Shown: positions 49,638-58,377 of the stretch, in pieces
Layout of the letters: every line of letters begins with the position of its first letter
Numbering within the stretch: position 1 is the first letter of the stretch
Source of the DNA: Flavobacterium sufflavum
Lineage (GTDB): Bacteria > Bacteroidota > Bacteroidia > Flavobacteriales > Flavobacteriaceae
Assembly: GCF_004016525.1 (NCBI RefSeq)
Contig: NZ_SACJ01000005.1
Coordinates: 172,470 to 236,469 of the forward strand
DNA length: 64,000 bases
Reading direction: 5' to 3'
The notes under the pieces: generated by a model
Told to the model about the DNA's origin: nothing
Database searches by the model: none
The model's input: only the letters and a program-made list of their open reading frames with translations
Translations under genes and position numbers: made by a program

Positions 49638-50606
49638 ATGATAAAAAACGTATATCCATTACAATTTGAGCCTATTTTAAAAGAGCGAATCTGGGGTGGA
49701 GAAAAATTAAAAACAGTTTTAGGAAAGGCGGTTGAATCACCTACAACGGGTGAAAGTTGGGAATTGTCTACAGTTGAAGGAGATGTGAGTGTTGTAGCTA
49801 ATGGAGCGTTGAAAGGAAGCTCTTTAATGGAGATTATCGATAAGGCTCCAAACGAAATTTTAGGAACGGCAGTTTATGAGAAATTCGGAAAGCAATTTCC
49901 ATTACTTTTTAAATATTTAGATGCCCGCGAAGATTTGTCTATTCAGGTGCATCCTAATGATGCTTTGGCAAAAGAACGTCATAATTCATTTGGGAAAACA
50001 GAAATGTGGTACATTATGCAGGCTGATACTGATGCCCGTATCATAGTTGGTTTCAAAGAAAAATCGAATGCTAATGAGTATGTTGAAAATCTAAAGAATA
50101 AAACCTTGCTTTCTATATTGGATGATGTGAAGGTAAAATCGGGAGATGTGTTTTTTCTGGAAACAGGAACGGTTCATGCAATTGGAGCAGGCTTGGTAGT
50201 TGCTGAAATTCAGCAAACCTCTGATATTACGTATCGCATTTATGATTTTGACAGAGTGGATGCTCAGGGGAACGGAAGAGAATTGCATATTGAGCAGGCT
50301 TTGGATGCTATTAATTATGACAAGGTTGATACTTATAAGCAATATGATAAAGTAGTTAACCAGTCTAATGCCGTTGTAGACTGTCCTTATTTTACAACCA
50401 ATTTTGTTCCTTTAGATGGGGAAGTGTCTATTGAAAAATCAGCAGAGACTTTTACTGTTTATATGTGTGTTGAGGGAAGTTTTGAATTGGATTATAATGG
50501 AGAAAAATACCATTATAAAAAAGGAGATACGGTATTGATTCCGGCGGCAATTGATTCTTTTGTTTTGAATGGAAAAGCTTCTATTTTAGAAATTTACATT
50601 TCATAG
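49638..50606 (+). CDS. manA: Mannose-6-phosphate isomerase, class I
   Basis: Zinc enzyme converting fructose-6-phosphate and mannose-6-phosphate, the entry to GDP-mannose. It has 322 residues. LQFEPILKERIWGGEKL, LFKYLDAREDLSIQVHPND (metal His), FGKTEMWYIMQ (Glu) and FLETGTVHAIGAGLVVAEI are conserved. The short bacterial form has a C-terminal cupin (YHYKKGDTVLIPAAIDSF). With Gmd, Fcl and the perosamine-type aminotransferase of the left part of the window it would supply GDP-mannose-derived sugars, though ManC and ManB are not here. It has its own promoter. Confidence 0.94.
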   Translation: MIKNVYPLQFEPILKERIWGGEKLKTVLGKAVESPTTGESWELSTVEGDVSVVANGALKGSSLMEIIDKAPNEILGTAVYEKFGKQFPLLFKYLDAREDLSIQVHPNDALAKERHNSFGKTEMWYIMQADTDARIIVGFKEKSNANEYVENLKNKTLLSILDDVKVKSGDVFFLETGTVHAIGAGLVVAEIQQTSDITYRIYDFDRVDAQGNGRELHIEQALDAINYDKVDTYKQYDKVVNQSNAVVDCPYFTTNFVPLDGEVSIEKSAETFTVYMCVEGSFELDYNGEKYHYKKGDTVLIPAAIDSFVLNGKASILEIYIS

Positions 50607-50662
50607 TAGCTAATAGAAAGTTTATGTGTATTTTTGCAAGCGCAAATTAAAATTAAATAAAA

Positions 50663-50929
50663 ATGGCAAACGTTAAGAATTTAAAGAAAGACATCAACTA
50701 CGTTTTAGGAGATATTATTGAAGCAATTTACTTGTTTGAAATTACTACAACAGGAAAACCTACTGAGGAAACGAATAAATTAATTGATGAGGCTATTGCT
50801 GCTTTTGATAATTTAATCGCAAAAGTGAATGCTAAGAATGTTGAGAATAAAAAAGCTCACTTTAAGCAAATCAATGTAGAATTAGAACAAACTGCTAATC
50901 AATTGGTTGCTAAAATCAACGATTTGTAG
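50663..50929 (+). CDS. Conserved small helical protein, 88 aa
   Basis: Hypothetical protein of 88 residues, predicted all-helical (MANVKNLKKDINYVLGDIIE, then IYLFEITTTGKP and two amphipathic helices ending NQLVAKINDL). It is rich in Lys, Asn, Glu and Ala and contains no Cys. A TATTTTTG (-7-like, 50629-50636) lies 26 nt upstream of its ATG. It is conserved in flavobacteria as far as I recall, always short and of unknown role. It lies upstream of the tRNA-Thr gene, which has its own promoter. Confidence 0.8.
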   Translation: MANVKNLKKDINYVLGDIIEAIYLFEITTTGKPTEETNKLIDEAIAAFDNLIAKVNAKNVENKKAHFKQINVELEQTANQLVAKINDL

Positions 50930-50961
50930 TCTGTAAAAAACGAAAAAAAGTGCAGATTTCC

Positions 50962-50992
50962 TTTGGAAAAACGAAATTCAGATGTATATTTG
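50962..50992 (+). promoter_or_regulatory. Predicted promoter of tRNA-Thr (TTTG-N19-TATATTTG)
   Basis: TTTG at 50962-50965 and TATATTTG at 50985-50992 with a 19-nt spacer match the Bacteroidota consensus exactly. The mature tRNA starts 16 nt after the -7 box, consistent with direct transcription of a stable RNA. Confidence 0.75.
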
Positions 50993-51008
50993 CACTCGTA
51001 ATAATGAC

Positions 51009-51082
51009 GCCGATGTAGCTCAGCTGGCTAGAGCAGCTGATTTGTAATCAGCAGGTCGTGGGTTCGAGTCCCTCTATCGGCT
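51009..51082 (+). tRNA. tRNA-Thr (anticodon TGT)
   Basis: A 74-nt cloverleaf without encoded CCA. The acceptor stem GCCGATG pairs with TATCGGC, with a G-T at the seventh pair and discriminator T. The D arm is GCTC-AGCTGGCTA-GAGC. The anticodon stem GCTGA/TCAGC encloses loop TTTGTAA with anticodon TGT at 51043-51045, reading ACA/ACN Thr codons. The T arm GTGGG-TTCGAGT-CCCTC (51058 on) has the invariant TTCGA. The gene stands alone with its own promoter and terminator. Confidence 0.98.
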
Positions 51083-51089
51083 CAAATAA

Positions 51090-51118
51090 ACCATCTAACT
51101 TTTGTTAGGTGGTTTTTT
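51090..51118 (+). terminator. Terminator after tRNA-Thr
   Basis: ACCATCTAAC (51090-51099) pairs with GTTAGGTGGT (51104-51113), a 10-bp stem with one G-T pair and a TTTT loop. A T run (TTTTT) follows directly. It lies 8 nt after the tRNA. Confidence 0.9.
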
Positions 51119-51328
51119 GTTTTTATGAAAAAACAAAATCCAATTTTTTTGAAATTCCAAATCCCAATGATCCAGTTTCAGAAGTTGTGGAGGGATGAAA
51201 TGAAAGAATTTATATATTTTATATATCTCTGAATTGGGATTAATCCTAAAAGTTGATTTGTGATGGAGTTTTTTGAATCCCACATAATTGGAATTTGGGA
51301 TTTTAAAATTTAGAATTTAACAGAATAA
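51119..51328. other. Non-coding spacer with diffuse inverted repeats
   Basis: AAATTCCAAATCCCAAT (51139-51158 region) and ATTGGAATTTGGGATT (about 51286-51305) are imperfect inverted copies. TTGGGATTAATCC lies between them. The AAATTCCAAATCCCAA words recur within the spacer. I see no gene, promoter or known RNA here. Confidence 0.45.
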
Positions 51329-51360
51329 AAAATGCCGTCTAAGTTTTGTAGACGGCATTT
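51329..51360. terminator. Terminator downstream of lgt
   Basis: AAATGCCGTCTA (51330-51341) and TAGACGGCATTT (51349-51360) are perfect complements with a 7-nt loop and flanking A and T runs. It can therefore act in either direction. It lies 20 nt beyond the lgt stop. Confidence 0.85.
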
Positions 51361-51379
51361 TTAATATGTTAAAGAGGGA

Positions 51380-52306
51380 TTATATTTTAATGGGCTTCTC
51401 GGCTGTAAATATAAAATAGAAGCCAATCAGGATAAATGGAATACTTAACCATTGTCCTGTAGAAAGTAATCCTAAAGCGTTTTCAAATCCACCCTGGCTT
51501 TCTTTTACTGATTCTACAACCATTCGAACTGAAAATAAAAGTACTAGGAAAAGTCCAAATAAGTAACCTGCTTTTTTTCTGGCCTCGGTTTTCCAATACA
51601 GGAAAAACAAGATTGCAAAGACAAATACGTAACAAAATGCTTCGTATAGCTGTGCCGGATGTTTTACGGGAACCTGAGCCAGTAGGTTCGCAAATTTTGG
51701 ATTTGTTGCTATGGCATTAAAAGCTTCTTTGGGATTAGGAATTTGTGTAGCATTAACAGCGTCGGCTTTGCTGTAATAATCGTGAATGAATTTTATGCCA
51801 AAAGGAGAGTTGGTTTCTTTTCCAACAATTTCAGAGTTGAAAAAATTACCCAATCTGACAAAAATAGCGCCACTGGCAACGGCAATAACTACACGGTCTA
51901 AAATCCAAAGTATAGGTCTTTTCAGGATGTTTTTGCTGTAAAAGTACATTGCAATTATTATGGATATTGCAGCGCCATGGCTGGCTAATCCCTGATAACC
52001 GGTGAATTCAAACTTAGGTGTGAATCTAAAAGGTAAGATGATTTCGGATAAATGGTTTCTGAAATATTCCCAATCATAAAAAAACACATGTCCCAGTCTG
52101 GCGCCAATTAATGTAGCAAGAACTGTCCATACAAATAAAGAGTCTAGTTTTTCTACGGATTCATTTTCGCGTTCGAAAATATTTTTCATAATGTACCAGC
52201 CTAATCCAAAAGCAACTACAAACATTAAGCTGTAATATCTAATTACAAAAAAACCTAAATCTATACCTTCGGATGGATCCCATACAATGTTTAAAGCTTG
52301 TGTCAT
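51380..52306 (-). CDS. lgt: Phosphatidylglycerol--prolipoprotein diacylglyceryl transferase
   Basis: Inner-membrane enzyme that attaches diacylglycerol to the lipobox Cys of prolipoproteins. It has 308 residues and seven predicted helices. The Lgt signature region RLGNFFNSEIVGKETNSPFG carries the essential Arg and Asn. GARLGHVFFYDWEYF, GLASHGAAISIII (essential His) and HPAQLYEAFCYV are conserved. It is slightly longer than E. coli Lgt because of a loop around residues 178-210. It processes lipoproteins such as the MsrB encoded at 47268. Transcribed with yidD and cysS on the minus strand. Confidence 0.95.
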   Translation of the reverse strand: MTQALNIVWDPSEGIDLGFFVIRYYSLMFVVAFGLGWYIMKNIFERENESVEKLDSLFVWTVLATLIGARLGHVFFYDWEYFRNHLSEIILPFRFTPKFEFTGYQGLASHGAAISIIIAMYFYSKNILKRPILWILDRVVIAVASGAIFVRLGNFFNSEIVGKETNSPFGIKFIHDYYSKADAVNATQIPNPKEAFNAIATNPKFANLLAQVPVKHPAQLYEAFCYVFVFAILFFLYWKTEARKKAGYLFGLFLVLLFSVRMVVESVKESQGGFENALGLLSTGQWLSIPFILIGFYFIFTAEKPIKI

Positions 52307-52366
52307 GTATTCTTGTTTTATGTTGTAAAATTAAATATTTAAAGTAAAACCAGTACTAATTAAAGG

Positions 52367-52615
52367 TTAATGTTTGTGATTACATTTCTTTTTAGGTACC
52401 GGGTCGTAGCCGCTTTTTCCCCAAGGATGGCAGCTAAGAATTCTTTTTATGCCTAAATAGCCTCCGTAAAATAAACCGTGGGTTTTTAAGGCTTCAATCA
52501 TATAAGCAGAACAGGTAGGTGTGTATCTGCAAGTAGCTGGCATTAACGGTGAGATTACCAATTGGTAAAAACGCACCAGTAATACAAACGGAAATATGAT
52601 GATCTTTGAAAACAT
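52367..52615 (-). CDS. yidD: Membrane protein insertion efficiency factor YidD
   Basis: Small peripheral membrane protein (82 residues) assisting YidC-mediated insertion. The N-terminal amphipathic helix [20 protein letters not shown] is followed by the conserved Cys-rich core [19 protein letters not shown], then [20 protein letters not shown] with PVP. All three conserved Cys residues are present. It lies between lgt (60 nt) and cysS (64 nt) on the same strand. Confidence 0.96.
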   Translation of the reverse strand: MFSKIIIFPFVLLVRFYQLVISPLMPATCRYTPTCSAYMIEALKTHGLFYGGYLGIKRILSCHPWGKSGYDPVPKKKCNHKH

Positions 52616-52679
52616 TTTTATTGGTTTATGGAATGGTTTTGAGATTCATAAAAAAATATTTTCGATAAAAATCTCAAAA

Positions 52680-54158
52680 CTAAATGCTGAAAGTTGTTCC
52701 TTCTTTGCTGTCTTTTAGTTGAATTCCTAAAGCAAGCAATTGGTCTCTGATGTGGTCTGACATGGCAAAATCTTTATCGGCACGTGCCTTGTTTCGCATG
52801 CCAATCAACATGTTTATAGTGCCTTCTAATTTGTCGTTACTGTTGTCTGTTGTTTTTTGATTTTCGAGTCCCAGAACATCAAAAGCAAAGGCTTGTATTG
52901 TTTTAGAAAGTATTTCAAGGTCAGCAGCACTGATGGTTTCTTTGTTTTCTTTTAGTAAATTAATAAAACGAACACCTTCAAATAATTGTGCAATTAAGAT
53001 TGGTGTGTTGAAATCGTCGTTCATCGCGTCATAACAAATTTGTTTCCAACCAGCTATATCTAAACTGCTGTTTGGACTAACGTTTATTTGTTTTAGCGAA
53101 TCAATTGCTTCGATTAATCTTTTGTATCCTTTTTCGGCTGCAACAATGGCTTCGTCAGAAAAGTCAAGAATGCTTCTGTAATGCGCTTGCAGCATGAAAA
53201 ATCTGGCTACTGATGCAGGGAAAGCTTTGCTAAGAATAGTGTTTTTTCCAGATAAAATCTCTCCAGGTAAGATATTGTTACCGGTAGATTTAGCCATTTT
53301 TTTACCGTTTAAGGTAAGCATGTTGGCGTGCATCCAGTAATTCACGGGAGTTTGTCCTGTGCAGGCTTCATTTTGAGCGATTTCGCATTCGTGGTGAGGG
53401 AATTTTAAATCCATTCCGCCTCCGTGAATGTCAAAGTGGTTGCCAAGATATTTGGTGCTCATGGCTGTACATTCTAAATGCCAACCAGGAAAGCCATCGC
53501 TCCATGGTGAAGGCCAACGCATGATGTGTTGTGGCTCGGCTTTTTTCCAAAGCGCAAAATCCTGAGGGTTTCTTTTGTCAGATTGCCCATCAAGATCTCT
53601 GGTGTTGGCAAGCATGTCTTCAATATTACGGCCACTTAGTTTTCCGTAATGATTGCTTTGGTTGAATTTTACCACATCGAAATAAACCGATCCATTGGCT
53701 TCGTAACCAATTCCGGAATCAATTATTTGTTTGATAATTTCAATTTGTTCAATAATATGCCCTGTTGCTGTAGGTTCAATACTTGGAGGTAAAAAATTAA
53801 ATGCTTTTAGGATTTCATGGAAATCTACAGTATAACGCTGTACCACTTCCATTGGTTCTAATTGTTCTAAGCGTGCTTTTTTGGCAATTTTGTCTTCTCC
53901 TTCATCAACATCATCCACGATGTGTCCTACATCGGTAATGTTTCTAACATATCTTACTTTGTAGCCCAAATGAATGAAATATCTAAAAATCACGTCAAAT
54001 GACATGAAAGTTCTGAGGTTTCCAAGATGTACATTACTGTAAACTGTTGGTCCGCAAACATACATTCCAATGCTACCTTCGTTTATGGGTACAAAAGTTT
54101 CTTTTTCTCCAGAGAGTGAATTGTATATTTTTAGTGTTTGAGTATTGTAAATTGACAT
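52680..54158 (-). CDS. cysS: Cysteinyl-tRNA synthetase
   Basis: Charges tRNA-Cys, class I synthetase, 492 residues. The zinc/HIGH region is [20 protein letters not shown], with HLGN at the HIGH place. [35 protein letters not shown] (zinc ligands) and the KMSKS equivalent KMAKSTGN are present. The C-terminal DALR/anticodon part contains [20 protein letters not shown]. An 89-nt spacer separates it from folE. Confidence 0.97.
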   Translation of the reverse strand: MSIYNTQTLKIYNSLSGEKETFVPINEGSIGMYVCGPTVYSNVHLGNLRTFMSFDVIFRYFIHLGYKVRYVRNITDVGHIVDDVDEGEDKIAKKARLEQLEPMEVVQRYTVDFHEILKAFNFLPPSIEPTATGHIIEQIEIIKQIIDSGIGYEANGSVYFDVVKFNQSNHYGKLSGRNIEDMLANTRDLDGQSDKRNPQDFALWKKAEPQHIMRWPSPWSDGFPGWHLECTAMSTKYLGNHFDIHGGGMDLKFPHHECEIAQNEACTGQTPVNYWMHANMLTLNGKKMAKSTGNNILPGEILSGKNTILSKAFPASVARFFMLQAHYRSILDFSDEAIVAAEKGYKRLIEAIDSLKQINVSPNSSLDIAGWKQICYDAMNDDFNTPILIAQLFEGVRFINLLKENKETISAADLEILSKTIQAFAFDVLGLENQKTTDNSNDKLEGTINMLIGMRNKARADKDFAMSDHIRDQLLALGIQLKDSKEGTTFSI

Positions 54159-54247
54159 GTTTTAATTTTTTGGGAGCTTTTTTAGCAGTTTGCTTCGCTT
54201 ATTTTTTTATCGAAGATTTGAATTGCGGGGTTTTGAATATAAAAAGT

Positions 54248-54919
54248 CTAGAATTTAGTTTCTAATTTGATATAGTCTAAAAATTCTCTTCTGCATTGTT
54301 CTTCTTTGAATTTTCCTCCAAATTCAGATGTTACGGTGCTGCTTTCGATATCGCTAACTCCTCTTGAATTTACGCAAAGGTGCTTGGCGTCTATTACGCA
54401 AGCTACATCTTCTGTTCCTAAAGCTTGTTGTAAGTCTTGTACAATTTGCATGGTAAGGCGCTCTTGTACCTGAGGTCTCTTAGAATAATACTCAACAATT
54501 CGATTCATTTTTGATAAACCAATTACAGTACCATTGGAGATGTAGGCTACGTGAGCTCTACCGATAATTGGTAATAAATGGTGTTCGCAAGTAGAATAAA
54601 CAATAATGTTTTTTTCGACTAACATTTCACCATATTTGTAGTTGTTTTCAAAGGTAGAAGCTTTTGGCTTTTTGTTTGGATTTAATCCTCCAAAAATTTC
54701 CTTTACAAACATCTTGGCAACACGGTTAGGTGTACCTTTTAAGCTATCGTCAGTTAAATCCATTCCAAGAGTTAGAAGGATATTTTCGACGTCTTTTTTT
54801 ATTCTACTAATTTTTTCATCATCCGAAATTGCAAAGGCATCAGCTCGCATAGGATTTTTTGCACTTGAACCAATATGATTGTCTCCGATTTCGTCGTGCA
54901 GTTCTTCGTTTTGTATCAT
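54248..54919 (-). CDS. folE: GTP cyclohydrolase I
   Basis: Converts GTP to dihydroneopterin triphosphate for folate and pterin synthesis. It has 223 residues. The zinc site uses Cys and His of YSTCEHHLLPIIGRAHVAYI and the later Cys in KHLCVNSRGV. LSKMNRIVEYYSKRPQVQER is the conserved GTP-pocket region. The N-terminal 35 residues (HDEIGDNHIGSSAKNPMRAD) are an extension typical of Bacteroidota. It links to QueD encoded at 48700. Lies upstream of cysS on the same strand. Confidence 0.96.
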   Translation of the reverse strand: MIQNEELHDEIGDNHIGSSAKNPMRADAFAISDDEKISRIKKDVENILLTLGMDLTDDSLKGTPNRVAKMFVKEIFGGLNPNKKPKASTFENNYKYGEMLVEKNIIVYSTCEHHLLPIIGRAHVAYISNGTVIGLSKMNRIVEYYSKRPQVQERLTMQIVQDLQQALGTEDVACVIDAKHLCVNSRGVSDIESSTVTSEFGGKFKEEQCRREFLDYIKLETKF

Positions 54920-55063
54920 TAAATACTACTATTATAGTGGGTGTATATTTTTAAGGCTGTAAAGATAATTAATATAAACTAAAGAATTTCTATAGCTTTT
55001 GATAAAAAATCAGCTCTTTTTAGGCTGTTAATTCATCTTGTTTTGTGAGTTTGTTTAAAAAAC

Positions 55064-55094
55064 AAAGACAATAACTAATTTAGTTATTGTCTTT
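55064..55094 (-). terminator. Terminator of the aspartate-type aminotransferase gene
   Basis: AAAGACAATAACTA (55064-55077) and TAGTTATTGTCTTT (55081-55094) form a perfect 14-bp stem with a 3-nt loop. On the minus strand it is followed by GTTTTTTAA. It lies 32 nt beyond the stop of the gene at 55126. Confidence 0.85.
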
Positions 55095-55125
55095 AATTGT
55101 TGTGATTTAAAAGATGATTCTATAT

Positions 55126-56322
55126 TTACCTTGCGTTGTAAGTTGCAATTGCATCTTTTAAAATATGAACGGCTTTTGTTAGGTCTTCTTTATTAAGTAC
55201 ATAAGCAATACGCACCTGATTTAGTCCCATTCCCGGAGTCGAATAAAATCCTGCTGCCGGAGCAACCATAACGGTTTCTCCATTTAACTGATAGCTTTCC
55301 AAGAGCCATTGGGCAAAGGTTTCGGTGTTGTCTACCGGTAATTCGGCAATACAATAGAAAGCGGCTTTAGGCGGAGTAACTTTTACACCTTCAATTTTAT
55401 GTAATTCAGAAATCAAAGTGTTTCTTCTCTCTTTGTATTCTGTGATAACTTCGTCAAAATAACTTTGCGGAGTATCAATAGCTGCTTCGCAGGCAATTTG
55501 CTCAATTGTAGGTGGGCATAAACGCGCTTGTGCAAATTTCATTGCCGCAGCAATAACCTGTTTGTTTTTAGTCACCATACAGCCAATTCGAGCACCGCAC
55601 ATACTGTAACGTTTGGAAACTGAATCAATCATGATTACATTTTGTTCCAGGCCAATAAGATTCATTACTGAATAATGGATGTCTTTTTCGTCATATATAA
55701 ATTCGCGATAAACTTCATCGGCAATTAAAAACAAATCGTGTTTTTTAACTAATTCGCCCAGTTGTTGAATTTCTGATTCAGAATATAAGTTTCCAGTTGG
55801 ATTACTTGGATTACAAATTAATATTGCCTTAGTTTTAGGTGTAATTAGTTTTTCGAAAGCCTCAATAGAAGGCAAGGTAAAACCGCTTTCAAAACTTGAA
55901 TTTACAGGGATTACGGTAGCACTTGATTCTTCAGAAAAAGCATGGTAATTAGCATAAAAAGGCTCGGGAATGATGATTTCATCTCCCGGATCCATAATGC
56001 TTCCTAATGCAAACAATAATGCCTCAGAACCACCAGTGGTAATCATAATATCAGTGTAATCAACCCTTACATTTTGATTAGTGTAAAATTGGGCTAATTT
56101 TTTTCGGTAACTTTCATAACCAGCCGATGGACCATATTCAATAATGTCCATATCGATATTCTTAATGGCTTGAATGGCTATCTCTGGACTTTTTATATCG
56201 GGTTGACCTATGTTTAAGTGATATACTTTTAGGCCTTTCTTGTTAGCTATATCAGCAAATGGAGCCAATTTACGAATTGGCGATTCAGGCATTCTTCGGC
56301 CTCTTATTGAAATCTCAGGCAT
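55126..56322 (-). CDS. Class I/II PLP-dependent aminotransferase (aspartate aminotransferase-like)
   Basis: Aminotransferase of 398 residues. The N-terminus (RRMPESPIRKLAPFADIANK) and YGPSAGYESYRKKLAQFY lead to the PLP region. NPSNPTGNLYSESEIQQLGE, FLIADEVYREFIYDEK and the Schiff-base Lys in IDSVSKRYSMCGARIGCMVT are conserved. The C-terminal arginine motif is GLNQVRIAYVLNKEDL. Aspartate or an aromatic/branched amino acid could be the substrate. The gene is monocistronic with a terminator behind it. Confidence 0.92.
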   Translation of the reverse strand: MPEISIRGRRMPESPIRKLAPFADIANKKGLKVYHLNIGQPDIKSPEIAIQAIKNIDMDIIEYGPSAGYESYRKKLAQFYTNQNVRVDYTDIMITTGGSEALLFALGSIMDPGDEIIIPEPFYANYHAFSEESSATVIPVNSSFESGFTLPSIEAFEKLITPKTKAILICNPSNPTGNLYSESEIQQLGELVKKHDLFLIADEVYREFIYDEKDIHYSVMNLIGLEQNVIMIDSVSKRYSMCGARIGCMVTKNKQVIAAAMKFAQARLCPPTIEQIACEAAIDTPQSYFDEVITEYKERRNTLISELHKIEGVKVTPPKAAFYCIAELPVDNTETFAQWLLESYQLNGETVMVAPAAGFYSTPGMGLNQVRIAYVLNKEDLTKAVHILKDAIATYNAR

Positions 56323-56446
56323 GTTAATAAAAATTTGCTACAAATTTGCGATTTTTTTTTTGAACTAGCCTACCGAATATTTTACTATTTGAAATTATAT
56401 GATTTTAAATGCAGGATTTTTATTAACTTTATGGAAACTGCTGTCC

Positions 56447-57778
56447 ATGAAAAAAATAATCTTATTTTTTTTTCTATTTGGTTTTGCGATTCCTGTCCTT
56501 TCGCAAGAAGGATTTGAATTTGTAAAAACTAAGAGTGACAGGGTTAGGGTAGCTGCAAAAACAATTAACAATTTAGTTTTTATTCCTGTTGAAGTTAATG
56601 GTGTGAGTTTGCTGTTTTTGTTAGATTCAGGTGTCGAGGATACTATTGTGTTTGGTTTTCAGGATCCTGAAAAGATAAATTTGCAACATGTAGAAAAAAT
56701 AAAAATTAGAGGTTTAGGAGAAGACGATGGAGTGGATGCTTATAAGTCATCTGGAAATGTATTGACTATAGGCGGGCTTCAGTCCAGGAATCATTCGTTG
56801 TATTTAATTACTGATCCTTCTTTTGATTTGTCCAGTTTTGTTGGGATTACAGTAAACGGGATTATTGGTTATACGGCCTTTATAAATCATTTGGTGTCGA
56901 TTGATTATGGGAATAAACAGGTTGTTTTTTATAAACATAATTCTAATTTTCATAAAAAAATACAGAAAGAATACACTAAAGTTCCCCTTTTGGTAGAAAG
57001 ACAGAAACCGTATGTGAATGCGTTGGTAAAGGTTGATACTGTAGAAGTTTTGGCCAAGCTTCTTGTTGATACGGGAAATAGTGATGCTGTTTGGCTTTTT
57101 GACAGGCTCTCGGATAAAATTAATGTTCCTAAGAAACATTTTGATGATTATCTGGGGCAGGGTTTGAGTGGTGCTGTTGAAGGAAAGAGGGGGCGTATAG
57201 CCGAGTTTTCAATTGCAGATTTTAAGTTTGATTCACCTATTGTAGCCTTTCCTGATTCTGCTTCGATAAAAAATATTAGCTTAAATACCAATCGATTGGG
57301 GTCCTTAGGCGGTGAGATTTTAAAACGCTTTTCGGTTGTTTTTGATTATGATGGACAGCAGCTGTTTTTAAAGAAAAATAAATCGTACAAGGCTTCATTT
57401 TATTACAATAAGAGTGGGATTGAGATATGGCGTTCCGGCGTGCAATGGGTGAAGCAGTTGGTTGTGATTCAGGATAATTCAATTGTAATAGACAGAGGTA
57501 AAGATAATCCGGAAAAAAACGGCGCTAATTTTAGCTATAAAATGGAATTGAAGCCCGTTTATGAAATTGGTTATATCAGGGAGAGTTCAAATGCTGCCAA
57601 AAGCGGTTTGAAAACGGGAGATATTTTGGTTGCTATTGATGGGAAAGAAGTGTATAATTATTCGTTGCAGGACATCAATTCGCTTTTGTGGTCAGAAGAT
57701 GAAATTTGGATAGAACTGAGGATTCTGAGAGAAGGGAATTTGATGAATTTTAAATTCCAATTAGTGAATATTTTATAA
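56447..57778 (+). CDS. Retropepsin-like aspartyl protease with C-terminal PDZ domain, secreted
   Basis: Predicted extracytoplasmic protein of 443 residues. The signal peptide is MKKIILFFFLFGFAIPVLSQ. It has two aspartyl-protease-like modules: FLLDSGVEDTIVFG (Asp60) and LLVDTGNSDAVWLF (Asp near 208). Both carry D-S/T-G, so it may form a pseudo-dimeric active site in a single chain. A PDZ domain follows (KSGLKTGDILVAIDGKEVYN). I start at ATG 56447; an upstream ATG at 56399 adds a non-signal leader. Substrate unknown. Such proteins are frequent in Bacteroidota. A bidirectional terminator follows. Confidence 0.85.
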   Translation: MKKIILFFFLFGFAIPVLSQEGFEFVKTKSDRVRVAAKTINNLVFIPVEVNGVSLLFLLDSGVEDTIVFGFQDPEKINLQHVEKIKIRGLGEDDGVDAYKSSGNVLTIGGLQSRNHSLYLITDPSFDLSSFVGITVNGIIGYTAFINHLVSIDYGNKQVVFYKHNSNFHKKIQKEYTKVPLLVERQKPYVNALVKVDTVEVLAKLLVDTGNSDAVWLFDRLSDKINVPKKHFDDYLGQGLSGAVEGKRGRIAEFSIADFKFDSPIVAFPDSASIKNISLNTNRLGSLGGEILKRFSVVFDYDGQQLFLKKNKSYKASFYYNKSGIEIWRSGVQWVKQLVVIQDNSIVIDRGKDNPEKNGANFSYKMELKPVYEIGYIRESSNAAKSGLKTGDILVAIDGKEVYNYSLQDINSLLWSEDEIWIELRILREGNLMNFKFQLVNIL

Positions 57779-57782
57779 AAAA

Positions 57783-57812
57783 AATGCTTCTTAGAGTAAT
57801 CTAAGAAGCATT
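57783..57812. terminator. Bidirectional terminator between protease and DUF1573 genes
   Basis: AATGCTTCTTAGA (57783-57795) and TCTAAGAAGCATT (57800-57812) are perfect 13-bp complements around GTAA. An A run precedes and T-rich sequence follows. The convergent genes end at 57778 and 57831. Confidence 0.9.
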
Positions 57813-57830
57813 GTCATTTTTAAAAGAATG

Positions 57831-58220
57831 TTATAAGCTTGTAACTTCTCCTTTTATTTTCAGTGGAATTCGGCCATTATCATAATTAATGGCATTAGAT
57901 TCTACGGTAATTGTTTTTCGTATTGGTCCGGGAACCATATTGTATTTAATTTCAATTTTACTTGATTTTCCAGGTAAAACAGTCTCGTTTTGTTTTGATA
58001 AAACGGTACAACTGGCTGTTGATTGAATAGAGTAAATAATCAAAGGACTGTCTCCTGTATTGGTGTATTCAAAAGCACGAATTCCATTGTCATTCTGTTT
58101 GTTAATTGTTCCGTAATCAATAGTGTTATTATTCGCTTTGAATTCTATTTTAGCTCCCTTTTGAGCAAATCCAATACTGCTAAATAATAAGATTGCTAAT
58201 AATGCGGCTATTCTTTTCAT
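57831..58220 (-). CDS. DUF1573 domain-containing secreted protein
   Basis: A 129-residue protein with a signal peptide (RIAALLAILLFSSIGFAQ). One DUF1573 immunoglobulin-like domain follows (IDYGTINKQNDNGIRAFEYT, GDSPLIIYSIQSTASCTVLS and KIEIKYNMVPGPIRKTITVE). The domain type is abundant in Bacteroidota periplasmic and surface proteins of unknown function. The single Cys in ASCTVL is a conserved family feature. Monocistronic, divergent from valS. Confidence 0.88.
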   Translation of the reverse strand: MKRIAALLAILLFSSIGFAQKGAKIEFKANNNTIDYGTINKQNDNGIRAFEYTNTGDSPLIIYSIQSTASCTVLSKQNETVLPGKSSKIEIKYNMVPGPIRKTITVESNAINYDNGRIPLKIKGEVTSL

Positions 58221-58306
58221 TGTGGTTGGGTTATATAAAGTAAATATACTTCGTTTTAATTAGTACACAAATTTTTATTTCTCTTTTTATAGTGTACTTT
58301 ATTATT

Positions 58307-58314
58307 TACTTTTG
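58307..58314 (+). promoter_or_regulatory. Probable -7 element upstream of valS
   Basis: TACTTTTG matches TAnnTTTG exactly and is 63 nt before the valS ATG. The -33 region is T-rich (CTCTTTTTA, 58281-58289) but lacks a clean TTTG. Confidence 0.5.
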
Positions 58315-58377
58315 TTCCCGATATAAATTACAAAAATTAGACCAAAACATGATTTTGGTTTTTAACGCTTACTTTTT

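Noticed and set aside
56804..57139. A 111-codon minus-strand frame
   Set aside because: Antisense to the retropepsin-like gene, with no recognisable protein features.
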